Origin: an uncultured Anaeroplasmataceae bacterium | Lineage (GTDB): Bacteria; Bacillota_I; Bacilli_A; Acholeplasmatales; Anaeroplasmataceae | Direction: 5' to 3' | DNA length: 64,000 nucleotides | Assembly (NCBI GenBank): GCA_910579215.1 | Contig: CAJTTN010000003.1 | Coordinates: 71,347 to 135,346, forward strand | Part shown: piece after piece, positions 43,977 to 52,495 of the stretch | Layout: the number at the start of each line of letters is the position of its first letter | Position numbering within the stretch: position 1 is the stretch's first letter | The notes under the pieces: model-generated | What the model saw: the letters and a program-made list of their open reading frames with translations, nothing else | Told to the model about the DNA's origin: nothing | Database searches by the model: none | Position numbers and translations under genes: made by a program

Positions 43977-46019
43977 CTATTTGAAAAGCTTAATATTATC
44001 TAAATTTGCTCTTTTTCCATCTGCCCCAATAATATATATTGCAACGCGCTTTGATCCTTCTGGTAAAGCAATACGATAGGTAGTTAAGGTATTATCCATA
44101 GTTAGGCTATATCCTGCATCCACCCACGCTTCTGCTCCATCCATTAGGTATTCTACACCTAATACAATTGGATCATCATTATTATAGGTAGTTCCATCAA
44201 ATTGAACAAAATTATATTCCCCAGCGACTTGAATTTCAACTCTTCCTGCTTTTGTAGGATCCGCATTATTTTGAACTCTCAAACTAAAAGCACCATCTGT
44301 TCTATTATCCTTAGCAATTAAGGTATTCTTTAGTAACCATCCAACCTTAGGAGTTCCCAATTCTACCACATCATTGCCATCCTTATTAGAATAATTAGGC
44401 TTTGTTCCAGAGGTTCCATATTGGCCTCCTTCAGTAGATGCATCCTCACAATCTAATGAAGCTAATAATTCATGATTAAATACTGTACCTAAAACAATTA
44501 CCTTAAAGGATTTTGTCTCACTCAACTCTGCATCCTTTGCATGCTTTAAGGTTGCCGTCAAGGTAACTACAGTATCAGCCTCTAAATGCTTTACTGTTCC
44601 ATCTGCTGCATTTACAACTGCTGCATTATCACTTGTCCAGGTAATAGAAACATCTTTAAAGCCTTCTACATTAACTGGAAGTGTCAATTTATTAACATTG
44701 ACATTTAAAGATACTTTAATAAGTAAGCTATTCTTAATTGCAGCTAATTGGTCTGCAGGGGATGCTTCTTTCACATCAATATCAGACGCCTTTAATAGCT
44801 GAACTTGTGTACTAGCCTTACCATAACCAAAGGCAGTCATAATTCCTTTAAATTCTAAGGTAGTATTTGCCAAAGAATTTTTAAATAAATTCCCAATAGC
44901 GCTAAATTCATCTGCACTCATATTTTTAGGATCTACTCTTAGGGCTATTGCTTTACCCTCAACAACAACATCTACACTAAATGCTTTTTCTGATACAGCT
45001 GGTGTCTTTGTAATCATACCCTCTGCCTTAATATAAGAATTGTGATAAGGCTTCATTTCATCTAAAGAGGAAACATCCTTTCCTTTTACCTCATTTAAAG
45101 TATACGTAAGCTTTTCACTACTTTCCTTAAAATATTCAACATTAACGATTTCATTATTGCCCTGATAATACTTTTTAGCTCCACCAACCTCATAGCATTT
45201 GCCAACCTCTACTGGATATAGCGTTGCATTCTGTTGATACACATAAAATCCTTCTGTTCCATTTTGAATATAGTAGGATACTAAAGATTTGTCCTCAGGG
45301 CATACATAGGTTACAATCCCCTTTACCTTTACCTTTGTATCATTTTCTGCTTCCATAAAATCTGCATGAGAAGTAATTGGCATTCCTACAAACTCTTCAT
45401 TAGAGGAGGTGGCCTTTACAACCTCTAAATCTAATGAGCCCTTCACATTTGGCGTATCCTTACAGGTAGCTGTAATTGTTACCTTTCCTTCCTTTAATGC
45501 ACTAACTTCACCCGTTCTAACCTGAGCAATTGTAGGATCACTAGATGTCCAATCAACACTCTGAGAAGCTCCTTGTGGAGACACAACAGCAGTCAAAGTA
45601 AGTCTTTCTCCTACCTTTATAGTTGTAGCGTTTCCTGCAGCAGTTATCTTTACCTCTGTAGGAACTACTACTTCTAGATCCTTATTCTTTATGATTAAAG
45701 AATATTTTTGAGAAATGCTTTCGTTTTCTACAGAGGTTGCAATAATATCAACATTTCCTGCAGATAAACCCTTAACTAGTCCGCTATCGCTAACGCTAGC
45801 AAAATTTGTGTTACTTGTTGACCAGGTAACATCTTTTACATCAGCATTTTCAGGAAACACAGTTGCAGTAAGCTGAAGTGTTTCATCAACCTTAATTTCC
45901 CGAACGTTGTCTTTTGCAGTAATAGTAATTCCTGTAACAGCTACACTACTATTACATGCAGCTAGTCCAAAAACCGCTGCCAAAGCAACAAAGCATAAAA
46001 ATAATTTTCTAATTTTCAT
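43977..46019 (-). CDS. Multi-domain Ig-like / OB-fold surface lipoprotein
   Basis: 680 aa from the ATG at 46017-46019 (MKIRKLFLCFVALAAVFGLA, lipobox LAAC). Two Big_2 domains (TAKDNVREIKVDETLQLTA and TAAGNATTIKVGERLTLTA, about residues 25-205); then an OB-fold type block (KVKVKGIVTYVCPEDKSLV, GFYVYQQNATLYPVEVGKCY) of the kind found beside secreted nucleases; a second such block; another Ig-like domain (DVSITWTSDNAAVVNAADG); and a C-terminal beta-sandwich (ASLDCEDASTEGGQYGTSG onward). AGAGG lies only one base before the ATG, poor spacing. No catalytic domain recognised; probably adhesive or a partner of the hydrolase downstream. Confidence 0.75.
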   Translation of the reverse strand: MKIRKLFLCFVALAAVFGLAACNSSVAVTGITITAKDNVREIKVDETLQLTATVFPENADVKDVTWSTSNTNFASVSDSGLVKGLSAGNVDIIATSVENESISQKYSLIIKNKDLEVVVPTEVKITAAGNATTIKVGERLTLTAVVSPQGASQSVDWTSSDPTIAQVRTGEVSALKEGKVTITATCKDTPNVKGSLDLEVVKATSSNEEFVGMPITSHADFMEAENDTKVKVKGIVTYVCPEDKSLVSYYIQNGTEGFYVYQQNATLYPVEVGKCYEVGGAKKYYQGNNEIVNVEYFKESSEKLTYTLNEVKGKDVSSLDEMKPYHNSYIKAEGMITKTPAVSEKAFSVDVVVEGKAIALRVDPKNMSADEFSAIGNLFKNSLANTTLEFKGIMTAFGYGKASTQVQLLKASDIDVKEASPADQLAAIKNSLLIKVSLNVNVNKLTLPVNVEGFKDVSITWTSDNAAVVNAADGTVKHLEADTVVTLTATLKHAKDAELSETKSFKVIVLGTVFNHELLASLDCEDASTEGGQYGTSGTKPNYSNKDGNDVVELGTPKVGWLLKNTLIAKDNRTDGAFSLRVQNNADPTKAGRVEIQVAGEYNFVQFDGTTYNNDDPIVLGVEYLMDGAEAWVDAGYSLTMDNTLTTYRIALPEGSKRVAIYIIGADGKRANLDNIKLFK

Positions 46020-46318
46020 TCCTCTTTTCGTATACTTTATATTGTACTTATAAACTATACTTTTCCCTTTCTTATAAATAGTTTTAACGTTGTTAGTACA
46101 AAACAACTTCTTAACAGCTAAAATTGCCGATAAGAAAAAAGTGTCGTATTGTAGCTTTAACTGTTTTTTTATTCCTTAAAAAGTAATATTTTTAAGAAAG
46201 GGGTGACGGGCTACGATCTTTACCTTACAAATTGATTATATCATACATCAAAACTAAACGATAGATATATTTTTAAAAAAAGAGAGAAAAAAGTCGAATT
46301 TTGGGTTTTATAAAAAAT
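46020..46318 (-). promoter_or_regulatory. Promoter and long leader of the Ig/OB lipoprotein gene
   Basis: Extended -10 TGATATAAT at 46235-46243, predicted start near 46228 and a leader of about 210 nt. The leader contains TCGTA/TACGA and GTAGC/GCTAC pairings that exclude each other and a distal 10-bp stem AACAGTTAAA/TTTAGCTGTT. The c-di-GMP riboswitch core was looked for because of the neighbouring HD-GYP gene and was not found. No gene here. Confidence 0.5.
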
Positions 46319-48109
46319 TTATACTTCTTTACAAAACGCTTTGTAGCCAATTTCATGCCTACCTTCATTTAAAAAGGTTTCAATCCTATTAAAAAGAATA
46401 GGATTATCAAATAGTTCAATGACATCCTTTGAATATCTTGTATCCTTAAAATTTTGAAATTCATCTACTAAATCTCGAAGAGTTTTTCTTTTGGCATAGC
46501 TTCTACCTAAAAAATCAACCGCTGCATCTATACTATCAGCGATAGATAATATATCAATTAAAGGTTGGTTAATGGTTGGAGCATTGTTCATCGGATAGCC
46601 TCCCTTTTGATTATGCCATAAATGATGATACAGCATAGCATCACAAATTGGATCTGGAACTGAATTTTTAGCAAGTCTATATCCACAAAATGGGTGCTGC
46701 TTAATGGTTTGAAACTCAGCCTCCTCTAATTTTCTATAATTTATAGTAATGACAGGTATGCAATAATACTTTCCTATATCATGCATAATTCCCATTTTAT
46801 AACTCAAATCAATAATTTCCTGTTTATGTATTTGAATATCCTCTAAGGAATAGTGTTCTAAAATTCCCAAGAAAAATTCTGGCTTTTTTGCTAGCATACT
46901 TTCTGTAAGTATTTTGGAAATTTCTGCAACAGAAAGAGTATGTATAAGCGTAGGAGTATGTCTTTTTGTAGTCGTTTTAATAAATAAATCCTCTAAAAAA
47001 TCATAGGGATAATACGTAGAAATAGTCTGTAAAAAGGATAACATATTAGAATTCATACTTCTAGTATAATCAGAAGGCTTAATCGTGCGAATAAAATTTA
47101 ATATTTCATGTACAGTTGAATCAATCTCCTTTTTGATTTCTTCTGGAGAATTATATTTATATCTTAAATAATAAATCCAATAGGCATTCATTTTCACGAT
47201 TGCAGAGGTTTTCTGTTGCAAGGTATACTCTTCCTTAACTTCTGTCAACCTCTTTAACTCTGTTAAAAACTCATCAATAGAAATCATGTGTCTATGAAAT
47301 CGAATGGCATGATAGCTATAAACATATTCTTGATATACTGGAAAACTTGTAGAGGATACCTTAGCAATATCATCATAGATTCTACAGGCTGAGGTATAAA
47401 CTCCCTGTATTAAAGCCTCTGAAACAGGTTGACCTGTTACATCAGCACTTCGAATGGTTTCAATACCACTACAAATATTTTTATCAATAACAAAAAGATA
47501 TGTATCATAGGGAATATCTGGATTAGGATCAATTTCTTTTTTATGTGCAATAAAATCATATATTTCTTTATGAAGCTCAAAGGAGTATTCTTTGGAAAGA
47601 ATTCGATTCCCATAGCATCGCAAGAAGATTTTTTTACCCTCTGTAGTCAATTGATCATAGCGTTCTTCATATTCTAATATTTTATCCCAGGAGCAAGCAC
47701 GCTCTTCTCTTGGAAATAGGGATTGTAACACATATTCGTAATAAGAAAAATAATAGATACCCTCAACTATTTTATTTAAATCATTTTGTTCGATTGAATC
47801 CTCTAGCAAAAGCTTGCTTAAGCGATATAAAATCCCATTATCTAAGGAATCAAAGCCTTTTCTTAGATGTTGGAAAAAATACTCAATATCTGCACGTTCC
47901 TCAATAGAAAGCTTCCTTTTTTCTTCTAAAGGCTTCAATATTTCAGTCAAAATTTGATTATTTTCAATAGAAATATTTTGTTTGATTATTGCATTATCTA
48001 AAAGCTTAGTAAATAACTCATCCTTAGATAAGGAATGAAAATCATTCATATCATCTAATGAAATAACCTTTTGAAAATTTTCTAAATATCTTTCAATTTT
48101 TTGCCTCAT
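46319..48109 (-). CDS. HD-GYP domain protein
   Basis: 596 aa, no signal peptide. The first about 380 residues are helical and unrecognised (perhaps TPR-like: YELRKGFDSLDNG-type pattern, IVEGIYYFSYYEYVL). The C-terminal domain keeps the metal ligands of HD-GYP phosphodiesterases: HTLSVAEISK, MGIMHDIGKYY, IKQHPFCGYRLAK, LYHHLWHNQKGGYP and SIADSIDAAVD. The usual HHE is HHL here. It may hydrolyse cyclic-di-GMP or another cyclic nucleotide; no GGDEF protein is in the window. Monocistronic, with TATGAGGT upstream of the ATG. Confidence 0.8.
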   Translation of the reverse strand: MRQKIERYLENFQKVISLDDMNDFHSLSKDELFTKLLDNAIIKQNISIENNQILTEILKPLEEKRKLSIEERADIEYFFQHLRKGFDSLDNGILYRLSKLLLEDSIEQNDLNKIVEGIYYFSYYEYVLQSLFPREERACSWDKILEYEERYDQLTTEGKKIFLRCYGNRILSKEYSFELHKEIYDFIAHKKEIDPNPDIPYDTYLFVIDKNICSGIETIRSADVTGQPVSEALIQGVYTSACRIYDDIAKVSSTSFPVYQEYVYSYHAIRFHRHMISIDEFLTELKRLTEVKEEYTLQQKTSAIVKMNAYWIYYLRYKYNSPEEIKKEIDSTVHEILNFIRTIKPSDYTRSMNSNMLSFLQTISTYYPYDFLEDLFIKTTTKRHTPTLIHTLSVAEISKILTESMLAKKPEFFLGILEHYSLEDIQIHKQEIIDLSYKMGIMHDIGKYYCIPVITINYRKLEEAEFQTIKQHPFCGYRLAKNSVPDPICDAMLYHHLWHNQKGGYPMNNAPTINQPLIDILSIADSIDAAVDFLGRSYAKRKTLRDLVDEFQNFKDTRYSKDVIELFDNPILFNRIETFLNEGRHEIGYKAFCKEV

Positions 48110-48131
48110 AAATCATACCTCATACAAAGTT

Positions 48132-48140
48132 ATTATATCA
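48132..48140 (-). promoter_or_regulatory. HD-GYP gene promoter, extended -10
   Basis: Minus strand TGATATAAT (48132-48140), about 22 bp from the ATG, overlapping the tail of the ABC exporter terminator. Confidence 0.65.
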
Positions 48141-48150
48141 TAAAGAAACA

Positions 48151-48176
48151 AAATAGAGTAGTCTCCTACTCTATTT
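48151..48176 (-). terminator. Terminator of the ABC exporter pair
   Basis: AAATAGAGTAG / CTACTCTATTT (11 bp, 4-nt loop) then TTGTTTCTTT, directly after the stop at 48178. Confidence 0.9.
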
Positions 48177-48177
48177 C

Positions 48178-50031
48178 TTAATTATTTAAAATTTTTTGTA
48201 AAGCATCCTCTGCAAATTGATTTTTATACAACTCAAAGTAATATCCTTTTTTCATTAACAGCTCATGATGCTTACCACTTTCTACAACAGAACCATCCTT
48301 CATTACTAAAATGACATCCGCATTTACTACTGTAGATAGCCTATGAGCAATCATAAAGGTGGTTCTCCCTTTCATAACACGCTCCACTGCTCTTTGAATC
48401 ATACTTTCTGTTTGTGTATCTATAGAGGAGGTTGCCTCATCTAAAACTAAAATTTTTGGATCTGCTACGATTGCTCTAGCAAAGCTTATCAGCTGTCTTT
48501 CTCCTACAGATAGCTTAGAACCACTTTCTCCAACCAACGCCTGATATCCATCATCTAGCTTAGCAATAAATTCATCAGCAGCCACTGCTTTTAATGCATT
48601 TTTTATTTCTTCCTCTGTTGCATCCAATTTACCATAACGTACATTTTCTAATATTGTACCACTAAATAGCTGAGGTGTTTGTAATACATAACCTATATTA
48701 GAATGAAGCCAGGTAATGCTTCTATCCTTATAGCTGTGTCCATCAATCAAAATATCTCCCGTAGTTGGCTCATAAAATCTACAAATCAAATTAACTATCG
48801 TAGATTTACCACTTCCTGTATGCCCAACTAAAGCCACACTAGACCCTGCTGGAATGTGTAAATTAAAATTCTTTAATACCTCTTCTCCCTTTGCATATTT
48901 AAAGGTGACATCCTTAAATTCCACCTCTCCAATCAAAGGTTCAAAATTTTCTATTTTTGGTTCAAAAATTGTTCCATACTTTTCAATAACATCTACACGA
49001 TCCCTAATTTCTGGTTCTTCCTCTATCAAAGATATAATACGCTCAGCAGAGGCTTGTGCTTGTTGAAAGTCGCCAATCACTCGAGAAATAGCGATAACTG
49101 GATCAAAAAATTTAATGGTATAATCTATAAAAAGATATAAAACGGAAGCTTCTAGTATTTCACTTAAGACCATATTTCCACCAAAGTATAAAGTAACTCC
49201 AACACCCGTGTAGCACAAAATAAAGGTGACAGGCCCAAATATTGCTGAAAAGAACACCGCCCGTAAAGATGCTTTTTTATAGGCTAAGGCCTTACTATGA
49301 AACTCCTTAGAACAAGATTCCTCAATAACTAAGCTTTTAATAGCCTTTGCCCCCATAAATCCCTCATTATAGGCAGCAGTAATCTTAGAATTTTCCTTAC
49401 GAGCATCACGATAGCTTGAAAGCATCTTCCTTCTTATGATTAAAGTAAGTAAAATTAAAATAGGTAATATCACTAAAACAATAATAGATAGCATCGTATT
49501 TACAACGAGTAAGACCCCTAAAATTCCAAGCATAGATAATATGCCCCAAAGTAAGTCCACACACCCCCAGGATATGATTTCACTTAGCTTTCTAGAATCC
49601 GAGGTAACACGTGCCATGATCCATCCTTGTGCAGTTTTATCAAAATAGCTAAAAGGGAGCTTTTGTAAATTTAAATATGCTTCCTTTCTAAGCTCATAGG
49701 AAGTTTCAATTTCTACTTTACCAGCAAAAAATAAGAAAGAAAACACACAGATACCATAAGCAAAGCTAACACCTATATAAGCTGAAACTGTAAGCCAAAT
49801 CGTATCAAAACGATTGGGATTATCACTTTCGAAATAGGTAGCAATAGCATAAGAGTTCAATAAGGGATAACAAACATCTAGGACAGCCAAAAATATGACA
49901 GAGCTTACTAGTCCTATAGCAATACCCTTATGGAGTAATACCGTTTTGAATATTTTTTTCCAAGGACCTTTATTATTAGAACGATAGTCTATATCATTTA
50001 ATGCTTCTTGTTCATAATCAAAATCTTCCAT
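48178..50031 (-). CDS. Heterodimeric ABC exporter subunit, catalytically complete half
   Basis: 617 aa, six membrane spans then the nucleotide-binding domain. Walker A GHTGSGKST (about residue 405), ABC signature altered to LSVGERQLISFARA, Walker B ILVLDEATSSID with the catalytic Glu, H-loop IAHRLSTV. Pairs with the gene 1 bp upstream; together they match the BmrC/BmrD (YheI/YheH) or TM287/288 plan of asymmetric multidrug exporters. Substrate unknown. Confidence 0.9.
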   Translation of the reverse strand: MEDFDYEQEALNDIDYRSNNKGPWKKIFKTVLLHKGIAIGLVSSVIFLAVLDVCYPLLNSYAIATYFESDNPNRFDTIWLTVSAYIGVSFAYGICVFSFLFFAGKVEIETSYELRKEAYLNLQKLPFSYFDKTAQGWIMARVTSDSRKLSEIISWGCVDLLWGILSMLGILGVLLVVNTMLSIIVLVILPILILLTLIIRRKMLSSYRDARKENSKITAAYNEGFMGAKAIKSLVIEESCSKEFHSKALAYKKASLRAVFFSAIFGPVTFILCYTGVGVTLYFGGNMVLSEILEASVLYLFIDYTIKFFDPVIAISRVIGDFQQAQASAERIISLIEEEPEIRDRVDVIEKYGTIFEPKIENFEPLIGEVEFKDVTFKYAKGEEVLKNFNLHIPAGSSVALVGHTGSGKSTIVNLICRFYEPTTGDILIDGHSYKDRSITWLHSNIGYVLQTPQLFSGTILENVRYGKLDATEEEIKNALKAVAADEFIAKLDDGYQALVGESGSKLSVGERQLISFARAIVADPKILVLDEATSSIDTQTESMIQRAVERVMKGRTTFMIAHRLSTVVNADVILVMKDGSVVESGKHHELLMKKGYYFELYKNQFAEDALQKILNN

Positions 50032-50032
50032 T

Positions 50033-51844
50033 CTAGTTTCCCTCCTTTACTATAGTTTGAAATTCCTCTTCCAATTCTCCTTGAATTCCCCAAAGCTCCT
50101 TATACAGACCATCCTGCAAAACAAGCTCCTCATGCCTACCAATTTGAGATACAGAGCCTTGATCTAGTACAATAATTTTATCTGCTTCCTTCGCTGTTGT
50201 AGAGCGATGTGTAATTATAATCATAGTTTGATCCTTACGCTTTTTCTTTAAAGCGGTACGAATCATAAGGTCTGTTTTTGTATCAAGAGCAGATAAGGAA
50301 TCATCAAAAATGATTACATTTGACTCATCTACTAACATTCTAGCAATCGCAATTCTTTGTTTTTGACCACCTGAAAGTGTAGTTCCTTTTTCTCCAACAA
50401 TCGTCTTATATCCTCTTTCAAACTTCTCAATCTCTTGATGAATGGAAGCCGTTCTAGCTGCCTCATAAATACGCTCTGTTGGAAGCTTTGGATCTACAAT
50501 AGCAACATTATCATACACTGTTTTAGAAAATAAGAATGGATCCTGTAAAATTAATTTCATATTTTTTCTTAAATGTTTTTTTTCAATATCCTTAATAGAA
50601 ACACCATCTAAAAGAATGTCTCCTTCTGTAATTTCAAGCATGCGAGTAAGAAGGTTACAAATGGTAGACTTTCCACTCCCCGTTTTGCCGACAATAGCAA
50701 TCGTTTGTCCGGCTTCTATATCAAATGATACATCTTTTAGAAGTGGCTTAGTATCATCCACAAATTGAAAGGTTACCCTTTTAAATTCTATTTTCCCTGT
50801 AATCTCAGGTACATATGTACCATTAATCTCATATTCCTCTGGAATAGATAATATTTCATCTATTCGGTTAGCAGCAACACTTGCCTTACCAAAGGATGCG
50901 ATTATTCTTCCTAAGCTTCGCATAGGCCAAATGAGCATACCCATTAAAAGTAAGGAAGCAACAATATCAGCAGCACTTAAAATCTCATTTCTCGCCAAGA
51001 AAATACCAATACTAATAGTAAGTGCATATTGCATGAAGCAAAGGAAATCACTTCCACCCCAAAAGGCAGCCATAATGGTATTCATCTTACCATTTCTTTT
51101 GGCATACGCTCTATTTGCCTCATCCATTTTTTCAAATTCATATTTTTCATTTGCGAAAGCACGCACAACTCTAGAACTATTCACATTTTCTTGAATGATT
51201 GTAGTCATTTTACTTTCTAATTTTTCTATCCTATCAAATTCCTTATTACAATATCTAAAATAGATTGTTGAAGAAACCGCGGTGATTGGTACACTTACTA
51301 AGCTTACCCACATTAAAACTGGGGATATTTGATACACACGATAGGCTCCTATAATTACGGTTACAAATATATCTATTAGCCCCGGAACCATACCAGAAAT
51401 AAAGGATGCAGTTTGGTCAACATCAGAGGTTGACCTCTGAATTAAATCTCCTATATCTGAATGGTTATGATAGGAAAACGATAAATTCATCACATGATCA
51501 TAAATCTTTAAGCGCATATCATAGCCCACATATTGTGCTAAAGCCCCTTGATAATAATTATCTAAAAAACGTAATACAGAGCGAACCGCTTGTAAGCCTA
51601 TCATGGTCGCTCCAATCATAATTAGACAGGTTAAGGTATCTTCTATATTATCATACCAGGTTATTAAAAACCTAGGAAGATCTGTCTTTGATTCTGTTGC
51701 TGATTCCAAACGTTCAAATGCATATTGAATAAACAAAGGAAGGTATGCATACAACCACTGCAATATAGCAGAAAGTGCAACTATAAGGATAATTAACCAT
51801 AGATAATGCCTTCCCCAACCCCATAATTTTTTTATTCCATTCAT
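50033..51844 (-). CDS. Heterodimeric ABC exporter subunit, degenerate-site half
   Basis: 603 aa. Transmembrane part (MNGIKKLWGWGRHYLWLIIL start) plus nucleotide-binding domain with Walker A GKTGSGKST, canonical signature LSGGQKQRIAIAR and Walker B VIIFDDSLSALD, where Asp replaces the catalytic Glu; H-loop ITHRSTT. Together with the altered signature in the partner this makes one of the two ATP sites non-consensus. ATG with AGGAGAG upstream, 25 bp after the Lrp terminator; no separate promoter is seen in that gap. Confidence 0.9.
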   Translation of the reverse strand: MNGIKKLWGWGRHYLWLIILIVALSAILQWLYAYLPLFIQYAFERLESATESKTDLPRFLITWYDNIEDTLTCLIMIGATMIGLQAVRSVLRFLDNYYQGALAQYVGYDMRLKIYDHVMNLSFSYHNHSDIGDLIQRSTSDVDQTASFISGMVPGLIDIFVTVIIGAYRVYQISPVLMWVSLVSVPITAVSSTIYFRYCNKEFDRIEKLESKMTTIIQENVNSSRVVRAFANEKYEFEKMDEANRAYAKRNGKMNTIMAAFWGGSDFLCFMQYALTISIGIFLARNEILSAADIVASLLLMGMLIWPMRSLGRIIASFGKASVAANRIDEILSIPEEYEINGTYVPEITGKIEFKRVTFQFVDDTKPLLKDVSFDIEAGQTIAIVGKTGSGKSTICNLLTRMLEITEGDILLDGVSIKDIEKKHLRKNMKLILQDPFLFSKTVYDNVAIVDPKLPTERIYEAARTASIHQEIEKFERGYKTIVGEKGTTLSGGQKQRIAIARMLVDESNVIIFDDSLSALDTKTDLMIRTALKKKRKDQTMIIITHRSTTAKEADKIIVLDQGSVSQIGRHEELVLQDGLYKELWGIQGELEEEFQTIVKEGN

Positions 51845-51868
51845 AAATAATCTCTCCTAATTTTCATC

Positions 51869-51891
51869 AAAAAAAGAGCCAAACGGCTCTT
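51869..51891 (-). terminator. Terminator or attenuator between lrp-like gene and ABC exporter
   Basis: AAGAGCC-GTTT-GGCTCTT followed by seven T. Since no promoter is visible between it and the exporter genes, expression of the exporter may depend on read-through. Confidence 0.88.
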
Positions 51892-51899
51892 AAAGTAAT

Positions 51900-52370
51900 T
51901 TATTCTAAAGGTATTGTCGTACTTTCCTTTTCTGAGCTTACCACTATAGAAGTATCTATATTGGTTACATAAGGTGCATTCATAAGCTTATCAAATACAA
52001 GATCACGATAATATTCAAAGCTTTTTGCAACGATTTTCAAAAGGAATGAGGCATCCCCAGTAATTGTATAGCACTCCACAACCTCAGGTATTTTTTTAGT
52101 TTCCTCTATAAATGCCTGACTGTTTTCGCGATTCAAGGGTGTAACGTATACTTTCGCAAAGCAAGTAATCTCATAGCCCAATTTCTTTTCATCTACAATT
52201 ACGGTAAATTTCTTTAAGATGTTTTGTTCTTTTAAGTTTTTTACTCGAAGTAAGCAGGAAGATGGTGCAAGTCCAATCTTCTTGGATAAATCTATATTAC
52301 TAATTGAAGAATCCTCTTGTAGTAATTCCACAATTTTTCTGTCATATTCATCTAAGCGAACTGTATTCAT
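51900..52370 (-). CDS. Lrp/AsnC-family transcriptional regulator
   Basis: 156 aa. N-terminal winged HTH (LDEYDRKIVELLQEDSSISN, LSKKIGLAPSSCLLRVKNLK) and C-terminal RAM ligand domain (VYVTPLNRENSQAFIEETK, VVECYTITGDASFLLKIVAK). Likely senses an amino acid and may control the exporter genes just downstream. ATG with AAAGGAGGATGAG upstream. Confidence 0.92.
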   Translation of the reverse strand: MNTVRLDEYDRKIVELLQEDSSISNIDLSKKIGLAPSSCLLRVKNLKEQNILKKFTVIVDEKKLGYEITCFAKVYVTPLNRENSQAFIEETKKIPEVVECYTITGDASFLLKIVAKSFEYYRDLVFDKLMNAPYVTNIDTSIVVSSEKESTTIPLE

Positions 52371-52404
52371 TTTTTCTCATCCTCCTTTCATCGCATCCTT
52401 ATAG

Positions 52405-52433
52405 ATTATACCATTCCAATATTTCTTTGTAAA
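52405..52433 (-). promoter_or_regulatory. lrp-like gene promoter
   Basis: Minus strand TTTACA (52428-52433), 17 nt, TATAAT (52405-52410) preceded by TGG (extended -10). Confidence 0.9.
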
Positions 52434-52495
52434 GAAAATTTGTTAAAAATGTTAATTTGATTTATTTTATACAATAAAATTAAGTTTTAAATGTA

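Noticed and set aside
46020..46318. c-di-GMP riboswitch
   Set aside because: The conserved core and tetraloop-receptor elements of the GEMM class were not found in the leader.
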